Positions 15,826 to 30,800 of a stretch of 64,000 nt of DNA are shown piece by piece. Positions within the stretch are counted from its first letter, which is position 1, and the number at the start of each line of letters is the position of its first letter. A program made the position numbers and the translations under genes. This DNA is from WQXF01 sp031553615 (GTDB taxonomy: Bacteria; Bacillota; Clostridia; Christensenellales; Aristaeellaceae), in assembly GCA_031553615.1 (NCBI GenBank), contig JAVBLJ010000029.1:1-64000 (forward strand), in the 5' to 3' direction. The notes beneath the pieces are model-generated. The model saw only the letters and a list, made by a program, of their open reading frames with translations. It was not told the origin of the DNA and did no database searches.

Positions 15826-18800
15826 ATGGAAACGAGACCGAACAGATTTTACCAGACCAAGACCTTCCGTCGACTGATGGCCATCCTGATGGCCCTCATT
15901 CTGTTGTCGAACAACGTGCTAGAAAATCGCATTTCGCTATCCGCCACCGAAGGAGAGCCGGTGGCGCAAAATGAGGTCGTTCCGCCCACGGACACGCAGG
16001 GCGAGGGAGAGGCCCTTGGCGGAGATACGTCGGGCGGCAGCTCCGAAGAGGAGCAGGCCCCGCCGGACGATACCATCGTCGTGCCGCCAGAGCAATCCGG
16101 CGGCAATGCCGAAACTCCCGGCGAATCCGGTGAGCACCCGCAGGGCGATCAGCCTGCGGGCGATTCGGGTGCCGAGGGCGAAGCCGGAACCGAGGAGCCC
16201 GGTGATACCGAGCAGCCCGAAGAAACCGAAACACCTCCGCCGGCGGAGCCCCGCAACGCCGCCGAGGATGCTTCCTTTACCAGCGGGTACGCGGTGGTGC
16301 TTTCGGGAGCGACCGTGTACGAGCGCACCAAGGCCAAGCCCAACCAAGCCGTGATCGGCGTTGCGCCCACCGAAGTCGTGCTGGCCCTTTCCCGCCGCGA
16401 TGTCGATGGGGAAGTGTGGATGGAAGTCACGATGCGGGATCGCAACGATCTGCTGACGACCGGTTGGATTCAGGCTACCCACATCCTCGCCATCACCGTG
16501 GAAGAGTTCGCGCGCCGCACCGATGCGGAAAAGCGCGATCAGACGCCTGATTTCCTGGTGCTCGACGATAATGGCGTGCCTCAGGTTTCCAGCGAAGCCG
16601 TCTCCAAAGAGGAGGGCGGCGATTCCACGCCCGACCCCGAGGAGAGCGAGGAGCCTACCCAGACGCCCGATCCCAACGAGACCCCCGATCCCAACGCTAC
16701 GCCCGATCCGGAAGAGGGCGGCGATCCTACCGCCCCCCCCGAGCCCACCGAAACCCCGGTGCCCACGCTGGAGCCCTCCGCCTCCCCCGAGGAGATCGAT
16801 GAGCAGATGGGCATCCTCACTCCCTTTGGCGGCGACATGCACCCCATGGGCGCAGGCGAAGACTACGCCGCGTTCCTGGCCGCGTTGGAAACCCTCGATC
16901 CCTTCGGCGTGTCCACCGGCGGCGGCATGACCTGGGATAACACCCATGAAAACATGATGTTTACCATCACCGTCAAGCGGCCCTCGCCGGTGGTGGCGGG
17001 CAACCTGGATAGTTTGCCCTACTTCAACTTTATCGATAAGACCGTCAACGTCACCATCACCCTGCCGGCCAACAGCCCGGTCATCTTCCTGCCCGGCGAT
17101 TATCAGATCGATCCGGACAACCCCAAGAAGATCACCCTGCCCGTGAGCACCGGCCCTGAAACCACACTGGAGCCCACGCGTTCCACTACAGTGCGCGTGT
17201 CGCTGACCTACGATTACACCCAGCCCCCCGCCGTGGTCGGAACCGTCATCACCGGCAATGTGCACGTCGAGGGTGCGGCCAACATGGGCTACCTCTCCGA
17301 AGGTGTGCGCATTAATGAGGATTTCAACCGCGATGTCGAGTACGATAAGTCCTTCAACATCACCGTGGGTGAGCGCACCTATGTCGACGCCGACTGGGAT
17401 GCCAGCGCCACCACCGCCTCCACCGGCCCCTCCGCGCAGTACATCACCTTCAACCACAACGTGAAGGCCTTCCTGCGCGATAAGAATGGCAACATCATGT
17501 CCCAGATTCAGCAGTACCGCGACCTGAGCGCGCGCGCCACGCTGGATTTCATGTACATGACCATCCGCATCGATCCGCTGACCATCACCGGGGCCAGCGA
17601 GGCCAAGCAGAGCGTCTACCCCACCAATGTGTACATCAGCAACAGCAACACCCTGCTGGAGCCTGCCAAAAATGGCCAGGGCCAGGTCATCCCCGGCGCG
17701 TACGTGGTGCCGGTGACCATGGAGACCATCGGCGGTCGCGCTGTGCCTGTCTACACCAATCACGATATCAAGATCGAGTACCTCGCCACCGATCTCGAAG
17801 TGCCTTTCTACCAATATAAGAGCAGCCTGAAGTACAACGGCGGCATCTCCTCCACGCTGGAGTGGAAGCTGACCGGTGCTTCGAGCCAGCATACCGTCAC
17901 CAATGGCACCACCCTCACCGCCGATGCCATTGAGCTCAAGCCGGTGAAGGTGCAGTTTGCCAAGCAGATTCAGGTCAACGGCGCTACCCCGGTGGCCTGG
18001 GGCACCGCCATGCAGGCGCAGTACCCCTGCAACCCGGTGACCGACCTGAGCTTGGGCCTGAATAAGGCAGGCACCGCCACCCCGGCGGGCCTGTACACCC
18101 TCAGCGGCACCACCTACACCCTGGCCGGAACCTCGGCCTCGGTCAAAACCGCCGATGGCAAGAACGCCAACACCTACTATGTGCTGCCCGGCGATTACAA
18201 CCTGTTTGAGGTGGGCGTGATCACCGGCTTCTCGCTCAAGGATCCCACGGGCATCATCGCCCTGGCCCGCAATACCGCCACCGTGGTGCCGGTGACCGGC
18301 GTCAACTCCAACGGCGGTCTCTCGGTCACCAAGGTATGGGAAATCAACGGCACCCAGAAGACCCAACCCGACATCGTGACCTTCACGGTGTACAAGGATG
18401 CCGGGTTCTCCCAGATCGCCACCATGACCGAGAACGGTGTGCAGAAGCCTGCCGTGCTCTCCACCACCGCCACCAACCCCACTGTCACCTTCTCGGTGGA
18501 CCCAGGCACCTACTATATTAAGGAAACCGCGCCCTCCGATGCCGACGCTTGGTTCGATCGCGATAGCTACAAGCAGATCGCGGTTGTCAAGGGCGAGCTG
18601 GCCCAGGTCAACTTCGTCAACAAGGTTGCGGCCATCACGGTCATGACGCAGCTGGAGATCGGCAGCGCCAACTCCATCTTCAATTACGACAAGGCCCTGC
18701 AGGCGCGCTACCCCAACTTCGAGGGCGTGACCAGCCAGGATACCGCCATCACCCTGGTGATCAACACCAAGACCTACAAGCCGCGCGTCGCCGATGCCGA

Positions 18801-21800
18801 TGGCAATCCCTACGTCGACGATTCCGGCGCGCTTACCTTCCTGGTTCCGGCCAGCGTGTTCGACGCCACCGCCGCCCAGACCAACGGCTCCTACGAGATC
18901 AAGATCAACGGCACCGTGCCCGGCTACGGCAAGGAAAGCTCGCAAACCACCACCAAGAAGGATGGCGTGCTGCCCAAGACCACCTATGCGCGCTTCTACA
19001 TGGGCGTGGTGGAGCTGGGCAAGTACCTGCGCTACCCCTACGATACCGGCAAGTACATCCAGCTCCCGTACACCGATACGGTGGCGGGCCTCATCGGCAA
19101 CCCCACCATCTACATGGGCCTGAAGCTGAGCGGCTCCAACGTCTCCGACGTGCGCGCCCTCGATAAGACCGGCAGCGGTGCTTCGGCGCGCTACGCGGTG
19201 GATTACACCTCGGGCCTCATCGATGGCAACGGCGGCGTGAAGGTGCACCGGCTGAGCAATGGCGAAATGAAGGCCATTGTCGGCGTGCCCACCTCCAGCA
19301 GCGCCAAGACCTACACCTTCTACGAGACGGTCAGCAGCAGCGATTTCTGGCCGGTGCTGGGCGCGGAGCCCACCAATTCCCAGGTCACCGTATCCATCAA
19401 TTCGGCCGATCAGCGCATCACCGGCGGCTCGCTGTTCAATCAGCCCAAGGGCTACGGCGCGATCGTGGTCGATAAGTACGTAAGCAACGGCGGCGCAACC
19501 TTGAACGATGCCAACTTCCAGCAGGTAACCACGCTGGCTTCGGTGGGCACCGGGTTCAATCCTTCCTATAAGATTACCAAGATCGGCAGCGGCTCCCCCT
19601 CCTCGGCGCACACCGAGCAGACCCTGCTGCAGGCCGATGCTTCGGGCCATGTGGTCGCCGTGTTCCCCAACATCCCGCTGGGGCAGGCCGTCACCATCCA
19701 GGAGCAGGCCGCCAACCTGGCGGGCTATGCTCCGGTCAATGGCGCGAACAACGCAGGCGATTGGCTCACCGGCAACGACTCGGTCACTGTCACCATCCCG
19801 GCGGCGGCGGCCCAGAGTGCGCAGTTTACCACCGCCAATTTCTACAACATCCGCGCCCAGGCCATCGTGAAGCTCACCATGCAGATCCTGCACCTGGATG
19901 CGGCTTCGCCCATCAACCGCACGCAAGGCGAGGGCGGCACCTTCACCTACAACCTCTACCGCGTCGCCCCCGGTGCGGGCGCGGGCATCTCCAGCACCAA
20001 GGTGAACGGCGCCACCGTCTACTACTACAATTCCTCCGATGCGACCTTCACCTACAACAGCGGCAACGCGCACGAAGTGCAGATGTCGGTCAACATCCCC
20101 TCCTCCGTCACCACGCAGACGGTGCAGTACGTGCTCGTCCAGAGCGCGCATAGCAGCTATGAAATCGCGGTGCCGCAGCTGGTGACCCTCACCAAGGGCT
20201 CCACCACGGCCACCAACGTGACCGTGATCAACAAGGAGTTCGCCAAGCTGATCATCAACACCAAGCGCTATGCGTTGACCCACGATGCGGTCACCCACAC
20301 CACCACCGCCGTCAACGGCGAAGCGTGGCCGGCCACCGGCATCACCCCCACGCTCACCTACCGCATTACCGGTACGCCCGAAAACGGCACCGCCTTCACG
20401 CCCATCAACGGCACCATCTCCGGTGCGCTGGGCCAGACCATATTCAACGTCCCCGGCGGCACGTACACCGTGACCGTCTACTCCACGCTGCCCACCGGCT
20501 ACCGCCGCCTGGACGTGACCGACAACGACCTGGTCGGCACCTCCACGCTCACCATCGCGGCCACGGTGCCCGGCGCAAAGACCACCAACAAGACCTCCAA
20601 GCTGGAAAACCCGAACGGCTTCATCTGCCTGCAAAAGACCGATGCGGCCAACAGCAGCCCGCTTTCCGGCGCGGTGTTTACCCTCTATTCGGGCAGCACC
20701 AACAAGGGCACCGCCACCAGCGCGGCCACCACCGGCGCGGCGCAATTCACCAACGTGGCCCCCGGCGCGTACACCATCGTGGAAACCACCGCACCCTCGG
20801 GCTACTATGCCAACAAGACCCCCATCGCCGTCACCGTGGCGGGCGGCGTCATGTCAAACGGCAATTACGTAGCCGCTGCGGCCGATAGCGCCAATTGCTA
20901 CGCGCAGAACGCGGCGCTCAAAATCCCCAACACGCGCTACACTACCCTCAACCTCAAGAAGCGCACCGTCACCAACGGCGTGGAGAGCGCCACCGCCAAC
21001 ATGTACGTGACCGTCATGGTCGCCGACGGCGCTTTCTCGTTCAAGGCGTACGATTACACCGCCGCTAACCTGCAGTTCTACAACGGCGCGAACGCCACCG
21101 CGCGCGTGCAGACCTCGGGCGGCGAGGCCAACTGGCGCTTGCCCGCCGGAACGTACTACATCTTCGAAGAGAACCTGACCGACACCATCCCCGCCTTTGC
21201 CGCGGAGCACACCCCGGCGGTCACGGTGCGGCAGAAGTTTACCTACGGCGGCAAGGACGGCTGGATCATTGGACCCTACGTGCTGACCACCCCCGCCGCC
21301 GAAACCACCACCAGCATCACCATCCGCAACATCTACAACAAGCTTTCGTACGTCGATCTGTTCAGCTTCAGCAATTTCTTTGCCGATGGCAGCAGCATCG
21401 ATTGCGATTGGCTCAACGGCGGCGTGTACAGCCTGATCAACACCGCCAACGCCTCCGAAACCTACACCTCCAACACCCAAACCATCACCGGCAAGGGTGC
21501 CCACGTGTTTACGGGCGTCAAGATATTTGACGCGAACGGCAACCCGATCACCTACCGCGTCGAGGTGGTCACCGCCCACAACAAGTATTTCGCGAAGGAT
21601 GCCAGTGGTTCGGCGGTACGCACCGTGGCGCTGACCGATGCGAACGGCCACGTGCTGGCCACCGGCAGCCTGACCACCGCGTACGCGGCTTCGAGCCCGT
21701 CCATGGCCGATTACTCGGGCAAGACGCGCCAGCAGCCCACCAACGCCAAGTATCCGCGCGGCACCACCTTCAGCATGTACGACATCCTGAAGATCACCGA

Positions 21801-24800
21801 CGGCGGCAACAACACCCGTCCCCACCTCTCCATCCAGAATGAGCGCAAGGGCCAGATCACCGTGCCGGTGGTGGGCGTCGATTGCCTGTACCACGATACT
21901 TCCGTAGGCCTTTCCGGCATCGACGTGGGCCTGTACGACCGTAACGGCACCCGCATGGCCACCGGCACCACCGATGGCAGCGGCTACGTGACCTTCACCG
22001 GTTCGGACACGCTCTACCTGGTCGCCGAGACCGATTACATCGTCGTGCAGCTTGAAAAGCACGATAGCTACTTTGTGGGCTCGTGCACCTCGTTGCGTGG
22101 CCTGCCCTCCAACCCGGCGCAGCTGAGCGGCTCCGAGGTGTCCTCCATTCTGGCGGGCAGCAACACCGCGCTCAACGCCGCCGCCGTGAAGAGCACGGCC
22201 TTCCAGCCCAACGACAGCAAGCAGCTCTACGTGGCCACCTCAGCCACCCTGGAAAACCACAAGCCGTACCTGCGCATCGAGCTGACCAAGGATGCGATCA
22301 ACTCCGCGGGCACCTCGGCCAGCCGCTACGACATGCAGCGCTTCCAGCTCTTCCAGATCACCTACAGCGGCGGCAACGTCACCGCCTCCGAGGTGCTGGG
22401 CGAGTACACCACCGGCATGATCGGCGGCGAGCGCGGCAAGCTCATCACTGCGCCGGTGACCTACGGCAACATGTACGTGCTCATCGAGAAGGGCGGCTCG
22501 AATCCTTCGAGCATGCACATCGTGATGGACAGCGCGGCGCTGGCCTCGCTCAAATCCGCAGGCCTACAGACGGTCACGCCCCCCGCGCTGACCGGCACCA
22601 CCTTCGATAACAACTTGCGCGCTGCCTCGTGGCGCAACAAGGTCCAGAACATGGGCAACGCCTTCGTTTCGGCGGCGATTACGGCCATCCGCGCCAAGAC
22701 CGGCTATTCCGCCATCAACGAAGTGTACATCACGCCCTACGATACCACCTACTTCAACGAGAAGAAGCTGGTGCCCACCTTCGCCGACAACATCGTGGGC
22801 GGCGGCGGCAACTACTGGCACATCGGCCGCGTCATCCTGCGCAAGAAGTACGTCGACGCCAATGGCGTGCAGCGCGATATGAACGGCGTTACCTTCTCCT
22901 TCTCGCTGGTCAATACCAATGAAGATGGCACCACCCACCGCCTAACGAACGGCGACGATGATGTATCGCACATCATCAACAGCACCTCCACCACCCGCAC
23001 CATCGGCGGGGATACCATGGGCGGTGTGGCCGATTCGGGCTCGTTCTTCCTCCACGATTGGAAGGTTTACCCGCTGGGCCCCTCCGGCCAGGAGAACTAC
23101 TACTGGTTCATCCGCAGCGGCAGCACCTTCTACGGCGTGGGCAAGGCGACGCTCAACGTGCTGACCCACAAGTTCAGCGCGGCCGATCGCGCCAACCTCT
23201 TTACCACCAAGGCCGCCGCCGACGCGGTCGCCTCGTCCATTGGCGGCTCGGTGGTCGAGCTAGCCTACACCACGCCGCACAGCTCGCTGCGCAACAGCAG
23301 CCAGTGCAGCGATTGCATGGCGCGCGTGCGCATCCGTGAAATCTCCGGCACCAACGGCTTGGTGCCGCTGACCGAGATTCTGGATGTCGACGTGAAGTGC
23401 AACCCCTCCTCCACCGACAGCCTGGATATCGTCAACACCGATTACCTCACCGCCCCCATCGTCAACGGCGATCCCTCCAAGAACACCTACTTCAACGTCG
23501 TCAAGTACGGCTACCAGCCCACCAGCGTCACCGCGCAGGCCTGGGCCGTCATCCAAAGCAAGTACTCCACCACCTACGATCGGTACAACGCCTTCGGCGA
23601 GTGGCTGGCGGGCCGCCTGACCAACGCCACCGTGCCCGGCCTGCCCGCCGTTTCCGGCGAGCATCCCACCACCCTGGCGGGCGTGCAGTTCCAGCTGTTT
23701 AAGAAGAGCGGCAGCAGCTACGTGGCCGTGAAGAACAGCGCCAACGCCAACATCATCCTCACCACCGGCCTGTTCGGCCTGGCGGTTTCCCCGGTGCTGG
23801 AGGCCGGAACCGAGTACTACCTCTCGGAAATCACCGGAAACGCCAACTACATCAACAACCACAACGCGGGCACCAACACCGTGTCCGATGCCAGCAAGCT
23901 GATCAAGATCGGCGTGCTCACCACCTCCAACTATGGCCGCACGGTGTACGTTTCCAACCCGCTCAAGATCGATCTGGTGATCGAGGGCGTGGATAGCTAC
24001 AACAACACCGTGGTCATCCCCGGCGTGTCGTACACGCTCTATTACTCCACCTCGGCGGGCGCGCAGGGCACCGCCGTGGCCACCAAGACCGCAGGGTCCG
24101 ACGGCAAGCTCTCCTTCGAAAACCTGGATGTGGGCTACTACCTGCTGGTGGCCAACTCGGGTTGGGATGTCAGCAAGTACGTAAACTTTACCTCGGTCAT
24201 CGCCGATGCCAACCTGCCCTTCGGCTCCGCCGTGCGCAATGCCCAGGGCAAGGCGCTGATTTACCTGCCCGGCGGCACCTCCAACCTCTCCAGCAAGAGC
24301 GACGAGATGCATGTCAAGGTCTGCTATCCGCCGCTGCCCAAGGTGGGCGTGAACAAGACCGCCCGCACCGATAACAACCCGCTTTCGGGCGTGAAGTTCC
24401 GGCTCATGCGCGGCGCGACCCAGGTGGAAGAGCTGACCACCGGCGCGGACGGCAAGGTGCTGTTCACCACGCCGCTGATCGCGGGCAGCTACACCGTCGT
24501 CGAGGTTTCGGCCCCGGCCAACCTCATGATGCCCGCCAACACCACCGTGGCCTCCTTCACCGTCACGGCGGAGGGCGTGTTCTCCACCGCCGCCTGGAAC
24601 GTCGCCAACTACCGCGAGAATCTGAGCGGCCTGGCCACCCTGGTGCACCGCTTCGATATCGTCAACGACCGCAAGGTGCGCCTGAACATCCAGAAGTACG
24701 TGACGGGCGATGGCTCCACCACCACCAAGGCCGGTGCGGGCATCGTGTTCTCCGTAAAGAAGGACGGCGCGGCCTACGCCAAGACCCCCACGATCACCAC

Positions 24801-27800
24801 CAACGCTCAGGGCATTGCCACCCTGGATTTGGATGAGTTCGCCGCCACCTCCTACGTCATCGAGGAGACCACCGGCGCCAGCGGCTACTTGGCCCTGGCC
24901 GGGGCGATCACCATCACCTTCAAGAACGGCGTCGCCCCCACCATCGCCTTCAGCGGCGATTGGAGCACCTACGGCTACATCGAGCGCGTGGGCACTACCG
25001 CCTACGACTCCGTCAGCGGCCTGAACATCTTCGCCGTCAACGTGGTCAACCCCAAGGCCTTCTCCATCACCGCGCAAAAGGTAGACGGCCTGGGCGGCAA
25101 GCTGGCGGGCGCGCGCTTCGGCCTGTACAGCACCCTGGATTGCGCCGCGGCGGGCAAGGTGCCCTCCACCGAAACCGATGGTTTCTACAGCTGCGACGCC
25201 ACCGGCAAGCTGACCATCACCGGGTTGATCCCCGGCAAGACCTACTACCTGCGCGAGGAAATCGCCCCCGCCACCTACGTCAAGAGCAGCTTGGTGTACA
25301 CCATCACCAGCGCCAAGACAGACGCGGGCACCACCAAGCAGGTGGGCACGGGCGGCAACATCCCCAACTACAAGGGCAGCGGCCTGCAGATTCTCAAGCA
25401 CGTGGGTTGGGCGGGTGCCGAGCCGCAGTACAACGGCTCCACCGCGCTGCCGCAGCTTAAGTTCGAAATCTACAAGGCCATCGGCAGCGATAACCACATC
25501 AAGGGCGCGCTGGTCACCACCGTGTACGCCCTGCGCACCGCGGCGGGCGAGTACGATACCGGCATCATCGCCCTGGAGCCCGGCAACTACATCGTCGAAG
25601 AAATCACCAAGACCACCCTGGCGGGCGCGACGCTGATCATCGATACCGATGCCCAGTACGCGCAGCCCTTCGGCGATCACCGGTGGAAGGCCACCATCTT
25701 CCAGGAGGGCAGCGGCAGCATCCTGACCCAGCTCAAGCTGGGCAATGCCGAGCTGGCCTCGAGCGTCACCATCCGCAAGATCAATAAGCCCGAGACCGGC
25801 GCGCAGGCCATCGGTCTGCCCGGCGCGGAGTTCAAGGTGTTCAAGCTCAAGAACGAGGCCACTGTCGGCGCTGCGCGCTACGCCGCCGCCAACCGCGAAA
25901 GCATTGCGGGCGCGACCGGCACCTACGTAACCGGCGCCAGCGGCGAGATCACCATCCCCGTGACCCTGCCCAGCAATACCAACGGCAAGATGCTGGTGGT
26001 CATCGAGGAAACCAAGCCGGCCTCCGGCTACCTCATCGATCCGCTGACCCGCTACACCGAGGTCATCCTGTTCGCGGGCTCCAACACCGTGGCCATGCCC
26101 GGCAATGAGACCCAGCGCGTGAGCAAGGTCGAAGTGGCCAACGACACCGCGGGCACCATCATCCTCAACGATTACATCGTCACCAAGTTCAACGGCGAGA
26201 CCGTGGCCCAGTACGATGGCGATCACCCGCTCAAGAACGTGGTGTTCACCCTGTACTACCGCAGCTCGCAGTCCGAGCCGTTCACCAAGGTCAGCGACTT
26301 CAACCTGGGCGTCACGCCCAGCCCGGCGACCCAGACCACCAACACCGCGGGCCAGGTGAGCTGGACCAACCTGCCCATGAACATGCAGTACGCCGTGCAC
26401 ATGGAGGAAGTCCCCGATTACGTGTTCGACTCCTTCCGCAAGGCCAACAACGCCACCCACTACAATGGCCCCACCATCCCCTTTACCGAGCAAGATTTCA
26501 CCTCCGAGAGCGTGCGCCGCACCCTCTACATCCTCACGCCCAACACCCTGCAGGATCAGGCCGACAAGACCCTGTACTACAAGGTGTACCACAAGCAAAA
26601 GGGCAGCATCACCATCGAGAAGCACCTGGAGGAAGAGGGCAACCTGGCGAACATCCCCGCCGAGTTCACGCTCTACGTGGGCGAAAAGAACGGCGAGGGC
26701 AAGATCGTCAAGAAGCTGCCGCTCACCAAGGCCACCTTCCAATATAGCGGCGAGGCCGTGGTCAATGGCGTTTCCACCGTCACCGGCAAGCGCGTCATCC
26801 ACAACGTAAACGCCGGGTTCTACGTGATCGAGGAGACCAAGGCGCCGAGCGGCTACATGCTCAGCACCCAATCCTTCGGCGTGGAAGTGATCATCAACCT
26901 CACCAACCCCTCCGACGAGACCGGCCTGCACCACGTCGTCAAGTTCGTCAACGAGGCGTACGATGCAAACCCGGCGGCCATCCGCAAGGTGGCCGACAAG
27001 GCTCGCCTTTCCAAGACCATGATGCGCCATGCGCCCAGCAACCCCTCCGCCGTGGCCGATGAAGTGGTGTACACGCTGGATAATTTCGTGGCCAAGTACA
27101 ATGCCACCACCAAGCAGTACACCGCCGATCCGAATCCATTCCCGTACGAAAGCTTCATCGTCACCGACAAGGGCCTGCGCTTTAGCGCGGCCGAGAACGA
27201 CTTCACCAACGCCGCCAACCAGCTGGATTACGCCGCCTACGTGCGCTCGAAGTACCAGCTGACCCAGATCACCGTCGGCAAGGCGGTGTACGGCATCGAT
27301 GGCGTGAACACCCCGGTCACCGCCAAGGTGGAGTACATCACCTTCTCGGCGGGCGATAGCGCCACTCTGCCCGCCACCTGGACCGCCTTGGCAGGCACGC
27401 TGACGCTTTCCAGCGCCCAGACCGTGACCCTCCCGGCGGGCACCCGCGCCTTCCGCGTGGTGTACAACAACCCGGGTGAAAACTTCCGCCCCGATCCCAT
27501 CACGGTGCGCGCGCAGCTGTTCGTGCAGCCCGATGGCACCGGCGTGCGCCCCGTGCGCGCTTTCCGCAACGAAGTGTGCGTCGACGCCACCTTCTACGGC
27601 GTGGGCGACGATGGCGCGCCGCAAAACAGCGTGCTCACCGAGCTCCACATGGACAGCAGCGCCGACGTGAACGTGCCTGCGCCGCTGCCGCCCGCCCTGG
27701 TGGAAGTGCTCAAGCGCACCACCAAGAAGGACGGACTGGCCTACAAGGAAATCGTCAACGCCGATAACCTGACCCGTGTGCCCGTGCCCGCGGCCCGCGG

Positions 27801-30800
27801 CACGCTGCTGCACTACACCATCGCGCTGGTCAACCGCTCCAACAGCGGCGCGATCATGCCCGATCCGCTGTTCATCGACCGCCTGCCCGAGGATTTCAAG
27901 CCCATCATGTCCTCGATTGAGACCAAGGTGGTCAAGACCGGCAACAACGATATCTACACCTTCGCCAGCGGCGCGGCCGGAACCTCGACCCTGGTGATGG
28001 GCACTCCCACCCAGGCCACCGGACCCGATCTGCGCACCGGGGACGGCACCAAGACCGCCGCCGATTCCACCGCCGATAACTACATCGTCATCCCGTTCAC
28101 CGGCAACCTGCTGGATGGCGAGACCCTGCTGATCGAGATGGACGGCACGGTTCCGGTCGAAATCATGACCGCTTCCGAGACCATCGAGTACAACGACATC
28201 ATGCTGGGCACCAAGACCGCGGGCCTGGTCTACGTGGATCAGCCCGAGGGCTACACCTTCCGCGATTACGGCAACTCGCACCAGCCGCCGGAGACCACCG
28301 GCATCTGGTTCAACGCGGCGCGCACCGTGGCGGGCAACACCGTGACCGGCGTCATCCGCGATTTCACGCGCTACAGCGTGATGCCCATCGCCGTCATCTC
28401 CGCCGCCAAGTACGTCAAGGGCGACGCGGACGGCAGCGACTTCTCCACCGCGAAGATCGCCAGCTCCAGCCTGGGCGGTACCCTCGAGTACAACCTGACG
28501 CTGAGCATGGTGGACAACGAGAACGCGGGCACCCAGGATTACAGCAACCTGCGCCTGGTCGATACGCTCCCGCAGGTGGGCGATGGCAGCCGCGCTGGCA
28601 CGCCCAGCGGCCAGCCCTCCAGCTGGACACCGCTGCTCGACAGCGTGAAGGTGACCTACACCTCGCTGCCCAGCGGCATCCCGGTGCCTGAGCTGCAGCT
28701 GGTGGTGCGCTACCGCTCCGTGACCGCGGCCAACGATTACTCGTCGGTCGCCAGCGGTGCCAATGCGTTCCTCTCCGGCTCGGCCTCCACCATCGGCGGC
28801 TCCACCTACGTGGTCCCGGCCGATTCGGGCAAGACCAACACCTGGACCGGCCTGGATGCTTACTTCAAGGCCCTGGGCATGGTGCCCACCGCCTTCTCGC
28901 TGCAGTACAAGGTGGCGACCACCAAGATCGCCCTGCCCAGCGAGCTGGTCGTGGCCGTGGGCTGCAAGATGCCCTCGGTGGACAACAGCAAGGCCGCCTC
29001 CGATCCGGCGCGCTTCTGGACGAGCACCCAGGCGGGCGAGCGCTACTACACGCTGGCCAACAACAACGCCGGGTTCAACTACCAGTTCAAGAGCTACTGG
29101 ATGAGCGACGCTATCACCTTCAACACCGTCAGCGCGCAGCCCACCCCGGGCGACGTGAAGATCGGTAACCTGGTATGGCTCGACCTGGACGGCGACGGCA
29201 TCCAGGATTCCAACGAGCCGGGCATCCAGGGCATGACCGTGACCCTGCACGACTACCTGCTCAAGCAGGTCAGCTCGGTCTGGACCCCGACCCTTTCCAG
29301 CAGCACCCCGGCGACCACCACAGCCACCGCCGCCATCACCCCGCCAAGCGGCGACAACAGCCCCAAGCAGAACTACACCTTTACCGCCAAGCCGTACAAG
29401 ACCACCACCGGCGGCGCGCCCTACAACACCAACCAGCACTGGTACGAGCTGGAAATCGAGCTGCCTGCAGGCTACGCGGTCAGCGCCCGTCAGCAGGGCA
29501 GCGACCGCTCGCTGGATAGCAACGCGATGAAGATGACCACCGGCGCGACCGGCACCTTCCTGCTGCCCGATGCGTACAGCAGCGCCACGGCCAACAGCCG
29601 CTATGTCTACTTCCCGCTCACCAGCGCCACCTTCGGCGACGATCTGCGCTTCGATTCGGGCGTGTACCCCTGCTACGATCTGAACCTCAAAAAGACCAAT
29701 GCCTCCGGCGTCGCCCTGGCAGGCGCTGTGTTCGAGTTGTTCCTGACCGATACGGCGGGCACCATCACCGGCAGCGCCATCGCAACCGCCACCTCGGATG
29801 CGCAGGGCAAGTTCTCCTTCACCGGCCTCTCCCGCTTCCTCTACTACGCCGTGAAGGAAAAGACCGCCCCCACCTACTACACCGCCGATACCACCGTGCT
29901 CAAGCTGGCAGGCGCGACCGCGCCCACCGGCACCGTCACCCTGGCGGCGCTCGATACCCTGGTAACCAATCACGCCGCCAGCATCGTCACCGCGCTGGCA
30001 GGCGGCAAGGATACCTTCAAGAACGCCCCCGCAGCGGGCTCGCTGACCATTACCAAGAAGGGCAGCGATGGCCTGAACCTCACCGGCGCGGAGTTTGTGA
30101 TCACCAACGTCTCCACCTTCGTCTCCGGCGCGTGGGATGCCTTCCTGGCCACCACCAGGCCCAGCGGCGCGGTGGCCGATAAGACGGCCAAGAAGATCAC
30201 CATCACCATGAGCGCCGCCACCTACACCCTTTCCGGCCTGCCCTACGGCACCTACACGGTCACCGAGACCAAGGCGCCCTCCGGCTACGCCATTCCGACC
30301 CCGGCGGCCTTCACCGCCAAGGTGGGCGATCCGGCGCACGCCACCATGACCGATCACGCCAAGGCCGTGGCCCTGACCGTCACCGACCCGAAGATCACCC
30401 TGAAGATCAAGAAGGTCAATGCCCAGGGCAACCCGCTGGCCAATGCGGAATTCAAGGTCTACAAGAAGGCCGAGTACGATGCCAACCCGCTGACCGCCAC
30501 CGCGCTGTTCACCCTGACCACCGACAGCGCCGGTTACGCCAGCATGCCCAGCGCCAACACCCTGGCCGTGGGCGATTACTACCTCATCGAGACCAAGGCC
30601 CCCAGCGGGTACAGCCTGGTGACCACCAAGTTCACCTTCTCCGTAACCGCCACCCAGACCAAGTACGCCATCCACTTCACCGGCGAAAACCAGACCACCG
30701 GCGGCACGTTCGACGATGCGCATCCCGCCATCGTCAACTCCTCCGCCCTGGGCACGCTGCGCATCAGCAAGCTGGCCGAGGGAACTTCGACCAAGCTGGG